Source: Gammaproteobacteria bacterium
GTDB lineage: Bacteria; Pseudomonadota; Gammaproteobacteria; Nevskiales; Nevskiaceae
Reading direction: 5' to 3'
Length of the DNA: 64,000 nt
NCBI GenBank assembly: GCA_026398815.1
Contig: JAPLSA010000008.1
Location: 186,001 to 250,000 of the forward strand
Shown here in pieces: positions 51,070-59,907 of this stretch; within the stretch, counting starts at the first letter, position 1; every line of letters begins with the position of its first letter. The notes beneath the pieces are model-generated. The model was not told the DNA's origin and did no database searches. It saw nothing but the letters and a program-made list of their open reading frames with translations. Made by a program: the position numbers and the translations under genes.

Positions 51070-52908
51070 ATGATCCGATTCCCGAACTTCCGGCCATCCG
51101 TTCCCGCGCCCGGCGCCGACGGCGAACGCGTCCACCTGGGCGATCTGCTGAAAGGCGTCGTGGAAACGCTGCCCGATGTGCTCAAGGTACAGCGTGGCCT
51201 GTGGAATCTGGCCATCGCGCGGCCAGCCTCGGTCGGTTCGATCGGCCTTCGGCTGCAGGCCCTGGCCGAAACGCAGCCGCATGCCACGGCGCTGAAGTTC
51301 GACGATCGCCGCTGGACCTACGCCGAGTTCAACGCCTGGGCCAACCGCGTCGCCGGCGCCTGCCGCCAAGCCGGCGTGCAGCGCGGCCAAGTGGTGGCGA
51401 TCCTGATGTCGAACCGCCCGGAAACGCTGGCGACCATCGCCGGCGTCATCAAGCGCGGCGCGATCGCGGCGATGCTCAACCACCAGCAGCGCGGCGAGGT
51501 GCTGGCCCATTCGCTGCGCCTCAGCAAGCCGGCGATGATCGTGGCCGGAGAGGAATGCGCCGAGGCGATTGCCTCGCTGGCCAGCTCCGGCGTGCTGGAG
51601 GCCGTTCCGGCGAAAGCCTGGGACGGCGCCAGCCCGCCGCCGGGCTGGCAGGACTGGGCTGCCGCCGCCGATCGCGAAGCCTCGGCGAATCCGCCGGAAA
51701 CGGCGACCATACGGCTGAAGGAGCCCTGCTTCCACATCTTCACGTCGGGCACCACCGAGCTGCCGAAAGCCAGCGTGATGACCCACTACCGCTGGATGAA
51801 AGGCATGGCCGGCCTCGGCCAGATGACCTTGCGGCTGAGCGCGGGCGACACGCTGTACTGCCCGCTGCCGCTGTATCACAACAACGCGCTGACGGTCTGC
51901 TGGGGCGCGGTGCTGGCCGATGGCGCGGCGCTGGCGCTGAGCCGCAAGTTCTCGGCCTCGCGCTTCTGGGACGAGATCCGCGCCTGCGAAGCCACCGCGT
52001 TCTGTTACATCGGCGAACTGTGCCGCTACCTGCTGAACCAGCCACCGACGGCGCGCGACCACAAGCATCCGGTCCGCCTGATGGTCGGCAACGGCCTGCG
52101 ACCGGAGATCTGGGATGCCTTCCAGCACCGCTTCGGCATTGCCCGGATCGCCGAGTTCTACGGTGCCAGCGAATCGAACCTCGCCTTCGTCAACGGCTTC
52201 AACCTATCGAAGACCGCCGGCTTCTGCCCGCTGCCGTACGCGATCGTCGACTTCGATCACGACGCCGAAGCACCGCTGCGCGGACCCGATGGCCGGCTCC
52301 GGCGGGTCGCCAGCGGCGGCGTTGGCCTGCTGATCTCGGAGATCACCGAGCGCGCGCCGTTCGACGGCTACACCGACACGCGCGCCAACGAAGCCAAGCT
52401 GCTGCGCGGTGTCTTCAAGCCGGGCGACTGCTGGTTCAACACCGGCGACCTGGTCCGCGACCAGGGCTGGCGTCACATCCAGTTCGTCGACCGGGTCGGC
52501 GACACCTTCCGCTGGAAGGGCGAGAACGTGGCCACCACCGAGGTCGAGGCGGCGCTGAACGGCATCGCCGGCGTCGAGCAGGCCGTGGTCTACGGCGTCG
52601 AAGTGCCGGGCTGCGACGGCCGTGCCGGCATGGCCGCATTGTCGTGGACGCCGTCCCGCTTCGATGCGACCGGCGTCGCCGCCCAGCTGCGCGCCGCGCT
52701 GCCAGCCTACGCCGTGCCGCTGTTCATCCGCCTGCGCCGCGAGCAGGAGGTGACCGCCACCTTCAAGTTCCGCAAGGTCGATCTGAAGCGCGAGGGCTTC
52801 GACCCGGCGCGGATCGACGAACCGCTGTACGTGCTCGACGGCACCCGCTACCGCAAGCTGACGCCGGCCGTGCACGCCACCCTGATCAAAGGAGGATTGC
52901 GCCTGTGA
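51070..52908 (+). CDS. Long-chain acyl-CoA synthetase (FadD/FATP-type)
   Basis: The 612-residue ANL-superfamily enzyme activates fatty or other long carboxylic acids as CoA thioesters. Visible are FKFDD-like early motif ALKFDDRRWTYAEFNAWANR, the adenylate motif HIFTSGTTELPKASVMTHYR (with Glu where Gly is usual in the TSGTTG core), YCPLPLYHNNALTVCWGAVL, EFYGASESN and the hinge/Lys region FNTGDLVRDQGWRHIQFVDR. The layout fits very-long-chain synthetases. The ATG at 51070 replaces an in-frame start at 51031. Its stop overlaps the next GTG (GTGA). Confidence 0.88.
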   Translation: MIRFPNFRPSVPAPGADGERVHLGDLLKGVVETLPDVLKVQRGLWNLAIARPASVGSIGLRLQALAETQPHATALKFDDRRWTYAEFNAWANRVAGACRQAGVQRGQVVAILMSNRPETLATIAGVIKRGAIAAMLNHQQRGEVLAHSLRLSKPAMIVAGEECAEAIASLASSGVLEAVPAKAWDGASPPPGWQDWAAAADREASANPPETATIRLKEPCFHIFTSGTTELPKASVMTHYRWMKGMAGLGQMTLRLSAGDTLYCPLPLYHNNALTVCWGAVLADGAALALSRKFSASRFWDEIRACEATAFCYIGELCRYLLNQPPTARDHKHPVRLMVGNGLRPEIWDAFQHRFGIARIAEFYGASESNLAFVNGFNLSKTAGFCPLPYAIVDFDHDAEAPLRGPDGRLRRVASGGVGLLISEITERAPFDGYTDTRANEAKLLRGVFKPGDCWFNTGDLVRDQGWRHIQFVDRVGDTFRWKGENVATTEVEAALNGIAGVEQAVVYGVEVPGCDGRAGMAALSWTPSRFDATGVAAQLRAALPAYAVPLFIRLRREQEVTATFKFRKVDLKREGFDPARIDEPLYVLDGTRYRKLTPAVHATLIKGGLRL

Positions 52909-53414
52909 ACATCACGCTCGACATCGAGCGCCGCCTGCTGCTGCCGGTCGACCCGACGCAGGCCCTGCGCCTGCTCGACGACCTCGAAGCGACCATCGGC
53001 CGTTTCCCGAACCTGAAGAAGCTGACCCGGCTCGGCCCGAACCAGTACCGCTGGGACATGCGGACGATGGGTGTGCGGATCGCCAGGATCGCGCACGACC
53101 TGAGCTATGCCGCGCAGTACGACCTCGACCGGCCGCGTGCCACGATCCGCTGGAAGCCCCTGCCCGGTCACGGCAACGCGCTGATCGGCGGAGAAATCCA
53201 GCTGCGGGCGCAGGGCGCGCAGACCGAAATGCGCTTCGCCGTCGACGGCGTGATGCACGACGTGCCGGTGCCGCTGCTGTACCGGCCGCTGGCCGGGCCG
53301 TTCATCGTCAACAAGATGGGCGTGCTGATCGAGCGCTACCTCGCCGCCACGGCCGCCGCGCTGCGCGCCGACGGCGCCGCCGCGCCGGCCTCCGGAAAAA
53401 TCGCCAAGGGCTGA
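52905..53414 (+). CDS. SRPBCC-fold lipid/hydrophobe-binding protein
   Basis: The 169-residue product starts with GTG overlapping the synthetase stop as GTGA, with AGGAGG about 9 nt upstream. The sequence fits the SRPBCC/CoxG helix-grip fold: LLLPVDPTQALRLLDDLEAT, FPNLKKLTRLGPNQYRWDMR and LIGGEIQLRAQGAQTEMRFA. Such proteins bind hydrophobic ligands in a cavity. Coupling to an acyl-CoA synthetase suggests handling of its substrate or product. Confidence 0.72.
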   Translation: MNITLDIERRLLLPVDPTQALRLLDDLEATIGRFPNLKKLTRLGPNQYRWDMRTMGVRIARIAHDLSYAAQYDLDRPRATIRWKPLPGHGNALIGGEIQLRAQGAQTEMRFAVDGVMHDVPVPLLYRPLAGPFIVNKMGVLIERYLAATAAALRADGAAAPASGKIAKG

Positions 53415-53474
53415 GCCGAATCCGGCAATAATCTGCTGGCGCATGTGCGCTGCACCATTTTTCGGGCTCCAACG

Positions 53475-54242
53475 ATGATCCGTCGTGTCGTGTTCAACCA
53501 GAAAGGCGGCGTCGGCAAGACGACCATCGTCAGCAACCTGGCGGCCATCGCGGCCAGCCGCGGCCTGCGCACGCTGGTCATCGATCTCGACACCCAGGGC
53601 AATTAGACGCAGTACCTGCTGGGGCCGCTGGCGGCCACCGCCGATCGCTCGATCGCCGACTTCTTCGAATCGACGCTCGGCTTCTCGATCCAGCCGCCGC
53701 CGTTCGTGACCTACGCGACCAACTCGCCGTTCGAGAACCTCGACGTGGTCGCCGCCAGCACCCGGCTCGATGACCTGCAGGTCAAGCTCGAAGCCAAGCA
53801 GAAGGTGCAGAAGCTGAACCAGGCGCTGGACAAGCTGAAGGGCTACGACGCGGTGTTCATCGACACGCCGCCGGCGCTGAACTTCTACAGCCGCTCGGCG
53901 CTGATCGCGGCGGATCGCGTGCTGATTCCGTTCGATTGCGACGAGTTCGCGCGCCAGGCGCTGTACACGCTGATCGACAACATCCACGAGATCCGCGCCG
54001 ACCACAACGACGATCTGAAGATCGAAGGGATCATCGTCAACCAGTTCCAGTCGCGCGCGAAACTGATGCAGCGCGTGGTCGCCGAACTGAAGGCCGAAGG
54101 CCAGCCGTTGCTCGACGCCACACTGTCGTCATCGGTGCGGGTCAAGGAATCACACGAGCGCCACCAGCCGATGATCCATCTCGACCCGACGCACCGGGTG
54201 ACGCAGGAATACATCGCGCTGTACGACTCGCTGGCGCGCTGA
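53475..54242 (+). pseudogene. parA: ParA-family ATPase gene interrupted by an in-frame amber codon
   Basis: From ATG 53475 the frame encodes [19 protein letters not shown] (Walker A at residues 10-17) and [10 protein letters not shown], then TAG at 53604-53606 (codon 44), then continues in the same frame as TQYLLGPLAATADRSIADFF and FIDTPPALNFYSRSALIAAD to 54242. The usual ParA sequence after DTQGN is S-T, so the stop fits a single change in a Ser codon (TCG to TAG). The downstream frame alone lacks the Walker A. No parB or parS is near. Either the gene is inactive, the stop is read through, or it is an assembly error. Confidence 0.85.
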
Positions 54243-54300
54243 GGACCGATCGCGGAGCCGGAAGCAATCCTTGCGATCAGGAAGCGGCGTCCTCCAGCCA

Positions 54301-54996
54301 CGTCATTCCGGCCCGAGCCTGAACCCAGTGCGCTGCCATCGGCAAGCGCTGCGTCAACGTCGAGGCTGGATTCCGGCCTTCGCCGGGATGACAGCTTTGA
54401 AAGACGGCTCCCACCCGCCTCGTCATTCCGGCGAAAGCCGGAATCCAGTGCGCTGCCATCGGCAAGTACTGCGTCAACGTCGAAGCTGGATCCTTAGCCT
54501 TCGCCGGGATGACCGCTTTGAAAGAAGGCTCCCACCCATCTCGTCATTCCGGCGAAAGCCGGAATCCAGTGCGCCGTCACCGGCAAGCGCTGCATCAACG
54601 TCGAGGCTGGATCCCGGCCTTCGCCGGGATGACAGCTTCGGAAGACGACTCCCACCCACCACGTCATTCCGGCCCAAGCCGGAATCCAGTGCACTGCCAT
54701 CGGTAAGCGCTGCATCAACGTCGAGGCTGGATCCCGGCCTTCGCCGGGATGACCGCTTTGAAAGACGACTCCCACCCGCCTCGTCATTCCGGCGAAAGCC
54801 GGAATCCAGTGCGCTGCCATCGGCAAGTACTGCGTCAGCGTCGAGGCTGGATCCTTAGCCTTCGCCGGGATGACAGCTTCGGAAGACGGCTCCCACCCGC
54901 CTCGTCATTCCGGCGAAAGCCGGAATCCAGTGCGCTGCCGTAGGCAAGCACTGGGTCGGCGTCGAGCCTGGATCCCGGCTTTCGCCGGGATGACCG
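54301..54996. repeat. Six tandem ~120-bp palindromic repeat units
   Basis: Units start at 54301, 54421, 54542, 54662, 54782 and 54903 (spacing 120-121 bp). Each has a left palindrome ATTCCGGCGAAAGCCGGAAT, a middle part with TGCCATCGGCAAGC and GCGTCAACGTCGAGG, and a right palindrome ATCCCGGCCTTCGCCGGGAT. The left and right halves are also complementary to each other (CGTCATTCCGG versus CCGGGATGAC). The array fills the convergent gap between the parA remnant and rluB. Apparent frames with PAFAGMT- or RHSGESRNP-type repeats on both strands are by-products. Confidence 0.93.
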
Positions 54997-55054
54997 CTGC
55001 GCAAAGGTGCATCTGCCACCAAGCAAACCCCCGTGAAGGGGCCCGTTCGGTGCC

Positions 55055-56023
55055 TTACTCGGGCTTGCGCGGGCGGTAGCCGGTCCAGCCGGCGGGCTTG
55101 GCGGTGCGGTCGACCTTCTTGACCGCGTCGCGACGCGGCACGTCGCCGACCTTGCGTTCTTCGGCACCCGGCCGCGAGCGGCGCTCGCGTTGCGGCCTTG
55201 CCTTCTTCGGCGCGGCGAAGCCGACGGCTGCGCGCAGTGCGTTCAGCTCGTCCTTGTCCAGCTCGCGGTAGCCGCCGGACTTCACGCCGCGGCCGAGCAC
55301 GATCGGGCCGTAGCGAACGCGGATCAGGCGGCTGACCTTCAGCTCCTGCGATTCGAACAGCCGGCGCACCTCGCGGTTGCGGCCTTCCTTCAGGGTGACG
55401 CGCCACCAGGTGTTGGCGGCCGACTTGGCTTCGGCGCCGTCGTCCTCATCCTCGAACGCGGCCTCGTTGTGCCCGCCGGCCTCGATCTTGTCGAAGTGCG
55501 CCGGGCCGTCGTCCAGTTCCACGCCCTTGCGCAGCTTGTTCAGGGTTTCGTTGGTGATGCTGCCGAGCACGCGCACCGCGTACTCGCGTTCCAGCTCGAA
55601 GCTCGGATGGGTCAGCCGCCGCGCCAGCTCGCCGTCGTTGGTCAGCAGCAGCAGACCGGAAGTGTTGAGATCGAGCCGGCCGACGGCGATCCAGCGGCCG
55701 GAATCCAGCTTCGGCAGCTTCCTGAACACGGTCTTGCGGCCTTCCGGATCGTCTCGCGTCACCAGTTCGCCGACCCGCTTCTTGTAGAGCAGCACCTGGG
55801 TCGCTTCGCGGTCCATCGAATGGCGCACCGAACGGCCGTCGACCGTCACCCGATCGCCAGCGACCACTTTCTGGCCGGGCGTCGCCGGATCGCCGTTCAC
55901 CTTGATCCGGCCCTCGGCGACCATCGCTTCGATCGCCCGCCTGGAGGCAACGCCGGCATCGGCCAGCACTTTCTGGATGCGTTCGCCGCCGCCGGCCTTC
56001 GATCCCGCCTTGGGCGCGCTCAA
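55055..56023 (-). CDS. rluB: RluB-type 23S rRNA pseudouridine synthase
   Basis: The 322-residue protein has an S4 RNA-binding domain (ERIQKVLADAGVASRRAIEA, VAEGRIKVNGDPATPGQKVV) and the RsuA/RluB catalytic domain with the Asp motif AVGRLDLNTSGLLLLTNDGE, plus WWRVTLKEGRNREVRRLFES. A basic C-terminal tail (RPQRERRSRPGAEERKV) is typical. The start is TTG at 56023, overlapping the scpB stop as TTGA; no ATG fits. The pairing with scpB is conserved in gammaproteobacteria. Confidence 0.93.
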   Translation of the reverse strand: MSAPKAGSKAGGGERIQKVLADAGVASRRAIEAMVAEGRIKVNGDPATPGQKVVAGDRVTVDGRSVRHSMDREATQVLLYKKRVGELVTRDDPEGRKTVFRKLPKLDSGRWIAVGRLDLNTSGLLLLTNDGELARRLTHPSFELEREYAVRVLGSITNETLNKLRKGVELDDGPAHFDKIEAGGHNEAAFEDEDDGAEAKSAANTWWRVTLKEGRNREVRRLFESQELKVSRLIRVRYGPIVLGRGVKSGGYRELDKDELNALRAAVGFAAPKKARPQRERRSRPGAEERKVGDVPRRDAVKKVDRTAKPAGWTGYRPRKPE

Positions 56024-56739
56024 TGGAGCACCGCATCGGTGGGCGGCTCGGCCGACGGTGGTGCCGCCTGCTCGTCGACATCGCCCTCCTCGGCCGGCAT
56101 CGCGGTCTGCGCCAGCCCGGCGCCGAGCTTCGACAGCGCGGCTTCCAGCTGTTCGAGATCCTTCACGTCCGGCAGCGCCGGCAGCTGGTCGAGGGTTTTC
56201 AGGTTGAAGTCATCCAGGAACTGCGTCGTGGTGCCGAACAGCGCCGGCCGGCCGGGAACATCCTTGACGCCGAGTTCGCGAATCCAGCCGCGCTCGCTGA
56301 GCGTGCGCAGGATGTTCGACGACACCGCCACGCCGCGCACGTCCTCGATCTCGCCACGGGTGATCGGCTGGCGATAGACGATCAGCGCCAGCGTTTCCAG
56401 CAGCGCGCGCGAATATTTCGGTGGCTTTTCCTGCCACAGCCGCGCCACCCATTCGGCGTACTCGGGCCGCACCTGCACGCGCCAGCCACCCGCCACTTCG
56501 CGCAGTTCGCTGGCGGTGCCGGAGAAACGCGCATCGACCAGCGCCAGCGCCTCGCGCAGCTCGCGCTTGCCGAGATTGAACTCGGAGCCGACGAAGCGCA
56601 CCAGCTGCTCCATCGACAGCGGGCCGTCGGAGGCCAGCAGCAGCGCTTCGATGATCAGGCTGATCGCGGCGAGGTCGACTGCCGGCGCGGGGTTCGCGTC
56701 GGCGTCGGCGATCGGGTTGTCCTGCACGTCTTCTTCCAC
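56020..56739 (-). CDS. scpB: ScpB, segregation and condensation protein B
   Basis: ScpB joins ScpA and SMC in chromosome condensation. The 239-residue product has the two winged helices: ISLIIEALLLASDGPLSMEQ, GWRVQVRPEYAEWVARLWQE, YSRALLETLALIVYRQPITR (the family core), GVAVSSNILRTLSERGWIRE and GRPALFGTTTQFLDDFNLKT. The start is a GTG at 56739 with AAGGA upstream; long in-frame extension into the ABC permease region has no homology. The acidic Ala/Pro-rich tail overlaps rluB. Confidence 0.92.
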   Translation of the reverse strand: MEEDVQDNPIADADANPAPAVDLAAISLIIEALLLASDGPLSMEQLVRFVGSEFNLGKRELREALALVDARFSGTASELREVAGGWRVQVRPEYAEWVARLWQEKPPKYSRALLETLALIVYRQPITRGEIEDVRGVAVSSNILRTLSERGWIRELGVKDVPGRPALFGTTTQFLDDFNLKTLDQLPALPDVKDLEQLEAALSKLGAGLAQTAMPAEEGDVDEQAAPPSAEPPTDAVLH

Positions 56740-56777
56740 GGATTCGATTCCTTCAGTGCCACAAAACAGTTGGTGTC

Positions 56778-58298
56778 TCAGTATCCCAGCAAAGCCTGGC
56801 GGTTCGCGTCGCGCCACCATTCGAAGAACGGCACCAGCACCACCAGCAGCACGATCGCCGCGCCCCAGTGGCTGCCGATGGCCAGCAGCCAGGCGGCGCC
56901 GGCCCAGCCGAACTGCATCGCCAGCACGCTGACGATGTCGAGCGGATCGCGATTGCGGCGCGCAGCCGCCACCTGCACGAACGAACGGCGGGTCACCGGA
57001 TACGGCCGCGCCACTTCGATGGCGCAGGCGCAAAAGCCCGCGCCGAAGCCGCAGATCAGGCAGACCAGACCGCTCCAGGGGTCCTGCAGCGCCGCCCACA
57101 GCGAGGCCAGCAGCATCAGCGCCAGCACCGGCGCCAGCGCGGCGATGCACTTGTAGGCGATCAGGCGCTGGCGGGGCTGCGGCGCGCTGCCGAGCAGCGC
57201 CGGCGATTCCTCGGCGCTGATCATCAGGTTCGACACGTACTGGCTCAGCTGCGCGGCAAAGAAGGTGGTAGCCGCCACGGCCGCCGCCAGCCGGGTATCG
57301 CCCCGGAACAGGTTGCCGTAGAAGAACGCGACGATCAGCAGCGGCTGCGCCGCCAGCGCGATCGCCAGGCGGCCGTCGCGCAGGATGGTCCGCCACTCCT
57401 TCAGCAGCAGGACGCGAAACAGGCGGGTATCGAAACGCAGCCCGCCGGACGAGGCAGGCGCGGCCGCTGCGGCCGGCTCCGGGGATTGCACGGCCAGCAG
57501 CACTACCGGCGCCGCAAAACGGGCAGCGGCCGGCAGCGCCAGAGTCGCCAGCAGCAGCAGGCTCAGCAGCGCCGTCGCGTCACCGGTCAGCGCCAGCGCC
57601 GGCAGCCGCAGCAGCCCGGCCCAGTCGCTCAGGCCGTTGCCGGACAGCGACAGCGCCGTTACATCGGCCTGCGGTCCGGCCGGCCCCGGATCGACGAGGC
57701 TGCCGATCACGAACAGCAGCGGTGCGCCGGCCTGCACGCCCTGCAGCACGCGGCGGCCGCGCACCAGCCCGAACAGCCGCACGGCAAGGGCCATCACGGC
57801 CAGCGCCAGCGCCACCGTCAGCGCCGCCAGCATCACGGTGACCGGATAGGCCAGCAGGAACACCGGCCGGCCGAGCAGCGCGCCCATGTTGGCCACCGGG
57901 GTCACCAGCAGGATCGAGATCGCCCAGGTGCTGACGATCAGCGACAGCACCCGCATCGCCATGATCCGGCGGAACGGCAGCGGGCTCATCAGGTGCAGGC
58001 TCAGTTCGCGGCCCGCGAGGATCAGCCGGAAGGTGGCCAGCAGCGCCGCCATCAGCATGAAGAACTCCAGGCTCAGCAGCAGCAGGCCGGAAAGCTCCAG
58101 CAGCTTGTCGGTCGGCATGGGCCGCACCGACTGGAACATGCCCCACAGCACCAGGCCAGCACCGGCGTGCAGCAGCACGATGAACAGCGCGTACAGGGCC
58201 AGCGCCCAGCGCCGGTTCTTGCCGAAGCCGAAGCTGCGGATGCTCAGCCGCAGGTCCTGCACGATCAGCCACGGCAGGCTGCCCGCCGGCATCCTCAT
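56778..58298 (-). CDS. ABC exporter membrane protein
   Basis: The 506-residue integral membrane protein has about ten hydrophobic segments, such as WALALYALFIVLLHAGAGLV, LLLLSLEFFMLMAALLATFR, ISILLVTPVANMGALL and VTVMLAALTVALALAVMALA. No other motif is visible. Its ATG overlaps the ATPase gene stop, so the two form one exporter. The substrate is unknown. Its stop is 38 nt from the scpB GTG. Confidence 0.8.
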   Translation of the reverse strand: MRMPAGSLPWLIVQDLRLSIRSFGFGKNRRWALALYALFIVLLHAGAGLVLWGMFQSVRPMPTDKLLELSGLLLLSLEFFMLMAALLATFRLILAGRELSLHLMSPLPFRRIMAMRVLSLIVSTWAISILLVTPVANMGALLGRPVFLLAYPVTVMLAALTVALALAVMALAVRLFGLVRGRRVLQGVQAGAPLLFVIGSLVDPGPAGPQADVTALSLSGNGLSDWAGLLRLPALALTGDATALLSLLLLATLALPAAARFAAPVVLLAVQSPEPAAAAAPASSGGLRFDTRLFRVLLLKEWRTILRDGRLAIALAAQPLLIVAFFYGNLFRGDTRLAAAVAATTFFAAQLSQYVSNLMISAEESPALLGSAPQPRQRLIAYKCIAALAPVLALMLLASLWAALQDPWSGLVCLICGFGAGFCACAIEVARPYPVTRRSFVQVAAARRNRDPLDIVSVLAMQFGWAGAAWLLAIGSHWGAAIVLLVVLVPFFEWWRDANRQALLGY

Positions 58299-59053
58299 GC
58301 CGGGGTCGCGCCCGCTGCCGCATCGGGACCGGTGGCCGACAGGAACAGGTCTTCCAGCGTCGAATCGTCCGCGCCATAGCGGGCGCGCAGTTCGTCCAGC
58401 GTGCCTTCGGCGATCAGCCGGCCGCTGCGGATCAGGCCGATGCGCGAGGCCATGCGTTCGGCCACTTCCAGGATGTGGGTGGTGAACAGCACGGTCAGAC
58501 CATCGCGCACCAGCTGGCCGAGGAAATCCTTGACCCGGCGCGCGGCAGCGACATCAAGGCCGGTCAGCGGTTCGTCGAGGATCAGCAGCGCCGGATCGTG
58601 GATCAGCGCGCCGGCCAGGGTCAGCTTCTGCTGCATGCCGCGCGACAGGTTTTCGCAGTAGTGGCCGCGCGCGTCCCAGAGATCGAGCCAGCGCAACAGT
58701 TCCTCGCCTTTCTTCTCGGCGATCCGGCCATCGACACCCCAGAGCCCGGCGACGAATTCCAGGTACTCGGTGCAGCGCAGCTTGCCGTACAGCAGCGGCT
58801 CGTCCGGCAGAAAGGCCAGCCGCTGCTTGGCGGCGATCGGCGCCTTCACCAGGTCGTGGCCCAGCACCTCGATGCTGCCGCTGTCCGGCTGCAGCAGGCC
58901 GGCGATCATCCGCAGCGTGGTGGTCTTGCCGGCGCCGTTGGCGCCGAGCAGCGCGTAGAACTCGCCGCGCTCGACGCGCAGGTTCAGGCCGGCGACGGCG
59001 GGCTTGCCGCCGAAGGTCCGCGCGACCTCGCGCAGCTGCAGCGCTGCGGTCAT
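58295..59053 (-). CDS. ABC transporter ATPase
   Basis: The 252-residue ATPase has Walker A (LLGANGAGKTTTLRMIAGLL), a Q-loop (RLAFLPDEPLLYGKLRCTEY), the signature NLSRGMQQKLTLAGALIHDP and Walker B (ALLILDEPLTGLD). H-loop LFTTHILEVAERM follows. It is the export-type class (one ATPase per permease). The start overlaps the scpA stop and the end overlaps the permease start by ATGA. Confidence 0.93.
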   Translation of the reverse strand: MTAALQLREVARTFGGKPAVAGLNLRVERGEFYALLGANGAGKTTTLRMIAGLLQPDSGSIEVLGHDLVKAPIAAKQRLAFLPDEPLLYGKLRCTEYLEFVAGLWGVDGRIAEKKGEELLRWLDLWDARGHYCENLSRGMQQKLTLAGALIHDPALLILDEPLTGLDVAAARRVKDFLGQLVRDGLTVLFTTHILEVAERMASRIGLIRSGRLIAEGTLDELRARYGADDSTLEDLFLSATGPDAAAGATPA

Positions 59054-59907
59054 GCGTCTTCGGCAAGCGCGGTTTCGGCAGACCCGGCGGCGGCGATGGT
59101 CACCGGCATGAACGGCCCGGCCTGGGTGATTTCCAGCATCGACGACTTGGCCAGTTCCAGGATCGCCAGCAGGCAGACCACGACACCGGCGCGGCCTTCG
59201 GCGAGGTCGATCAGGTCGACGAAGCGGATCGGCCCGTTGCGGACCCGGTCGAGCACCGAACTCATCCGTTCGCGCACGGAAAGCGGCTCGCGGGCGATGG
59301 TATGGCGGGTGAACAGCTCGGCGCGCAGCAACACTTCGCGGAAGGCCAGCATCAGCTCGCGCACGCCGGGCGGCGGCGGCGGCCGGGCATCGATGAGCTT
59401 GTCCGGCCGCGCCTGCACCACGGCGATCTCGCGGCCGACTCTCGGCAGCGCGTCCAGGTTTTCGGCGGCGGTCTTGAAGCGCTCGTATTCCTGCAGCCGG
59501 CGCACCAGTTCCATGCGCGGATCACCGCCGGTCTCGTCTTCGTGCGCAGACGGCTTCGGCAGCAGGATGCGCGACTTGATCTCGGCCAGCCAGGCGGCCA
59601 TCACCAGGTACTCGGCCGCCAGTTCCAGGCGCAGCTCGCGCATCAGGCGGATGTAGTCCATGTACTGCTGGGTGATCTTCAGCACCGGGATATCGAGGAT
59701 GTCCAGGTTCTGCTTGCGGATCAGGTACAGCAGCAGATCGAGCGGGCCTTCGAAGGTTTCGAGGAACACCTCCAGCGCATCCGGCGGGATGTACAGATCG
59801 CTCGGCAGCTGCGCCAGCGGCGCGCCGTTGACCAGCGGCACGCGGCTTTCGGCGGACGGCTCGGCGGCCGCTTCGGCCTCGGCCGGGAACAGGTCCGGCT
59901 CGTTCAC
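59050..59907 (-). CDS. scpA: ScpA, segregation and condensation protein A
   Basis: The 285-residue kleisin of the SMC complex has [60 protein letters not shown] and [20 protein letters not shown]. The start is GTG at 59907, overlapping the trpS stop as GTGA. The first ~35 residues are an acidic extension. It is normally next to scpB; here two ABC genes lie between. Confidence 0.92.
   Translation of the reverse strand: MNEPDLFPAEAEAAAEPSAESRVPLVNGAPLAQLPSDLYIPPDALEVFLETFEGPLDLLLYLIRKQNLDILDIPVLKITQQYMDYIRLMRELRLELAAEYLVMAAWLAEIKSRILLPKPSAHEDETGGDPRMELVRRLQEYERFKTAAENLDALPRVGREIAVVQARPDKLIDARPPPPPGVRELMLAFREVLLRAELFTRHTIAREPLSVRERMSSVLDRVRNGPIRFVDLIDLAEGRAGVVVCLLAILELAKSSMLEITQAGPFMPVTIAAAGSAETALAEDA

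Noticed and set aside
53475-54242. TAG as pyrrolysine or selenocysteine recoding in the parA-like gene
   Set aside because: Selenocysteine uses TGA, pyrrolysine needs a dedicated pyl system, and the position is a Ser in the family. A simple mutation or error is likelier.
54271-54996. Several open frames and a possible CRISPR array
   Set aside because: The frames are translations of the palindromic repeat on both strands. Units are ~120 bp with no short direct repeats and unique spacers, so it is not CRISPR.
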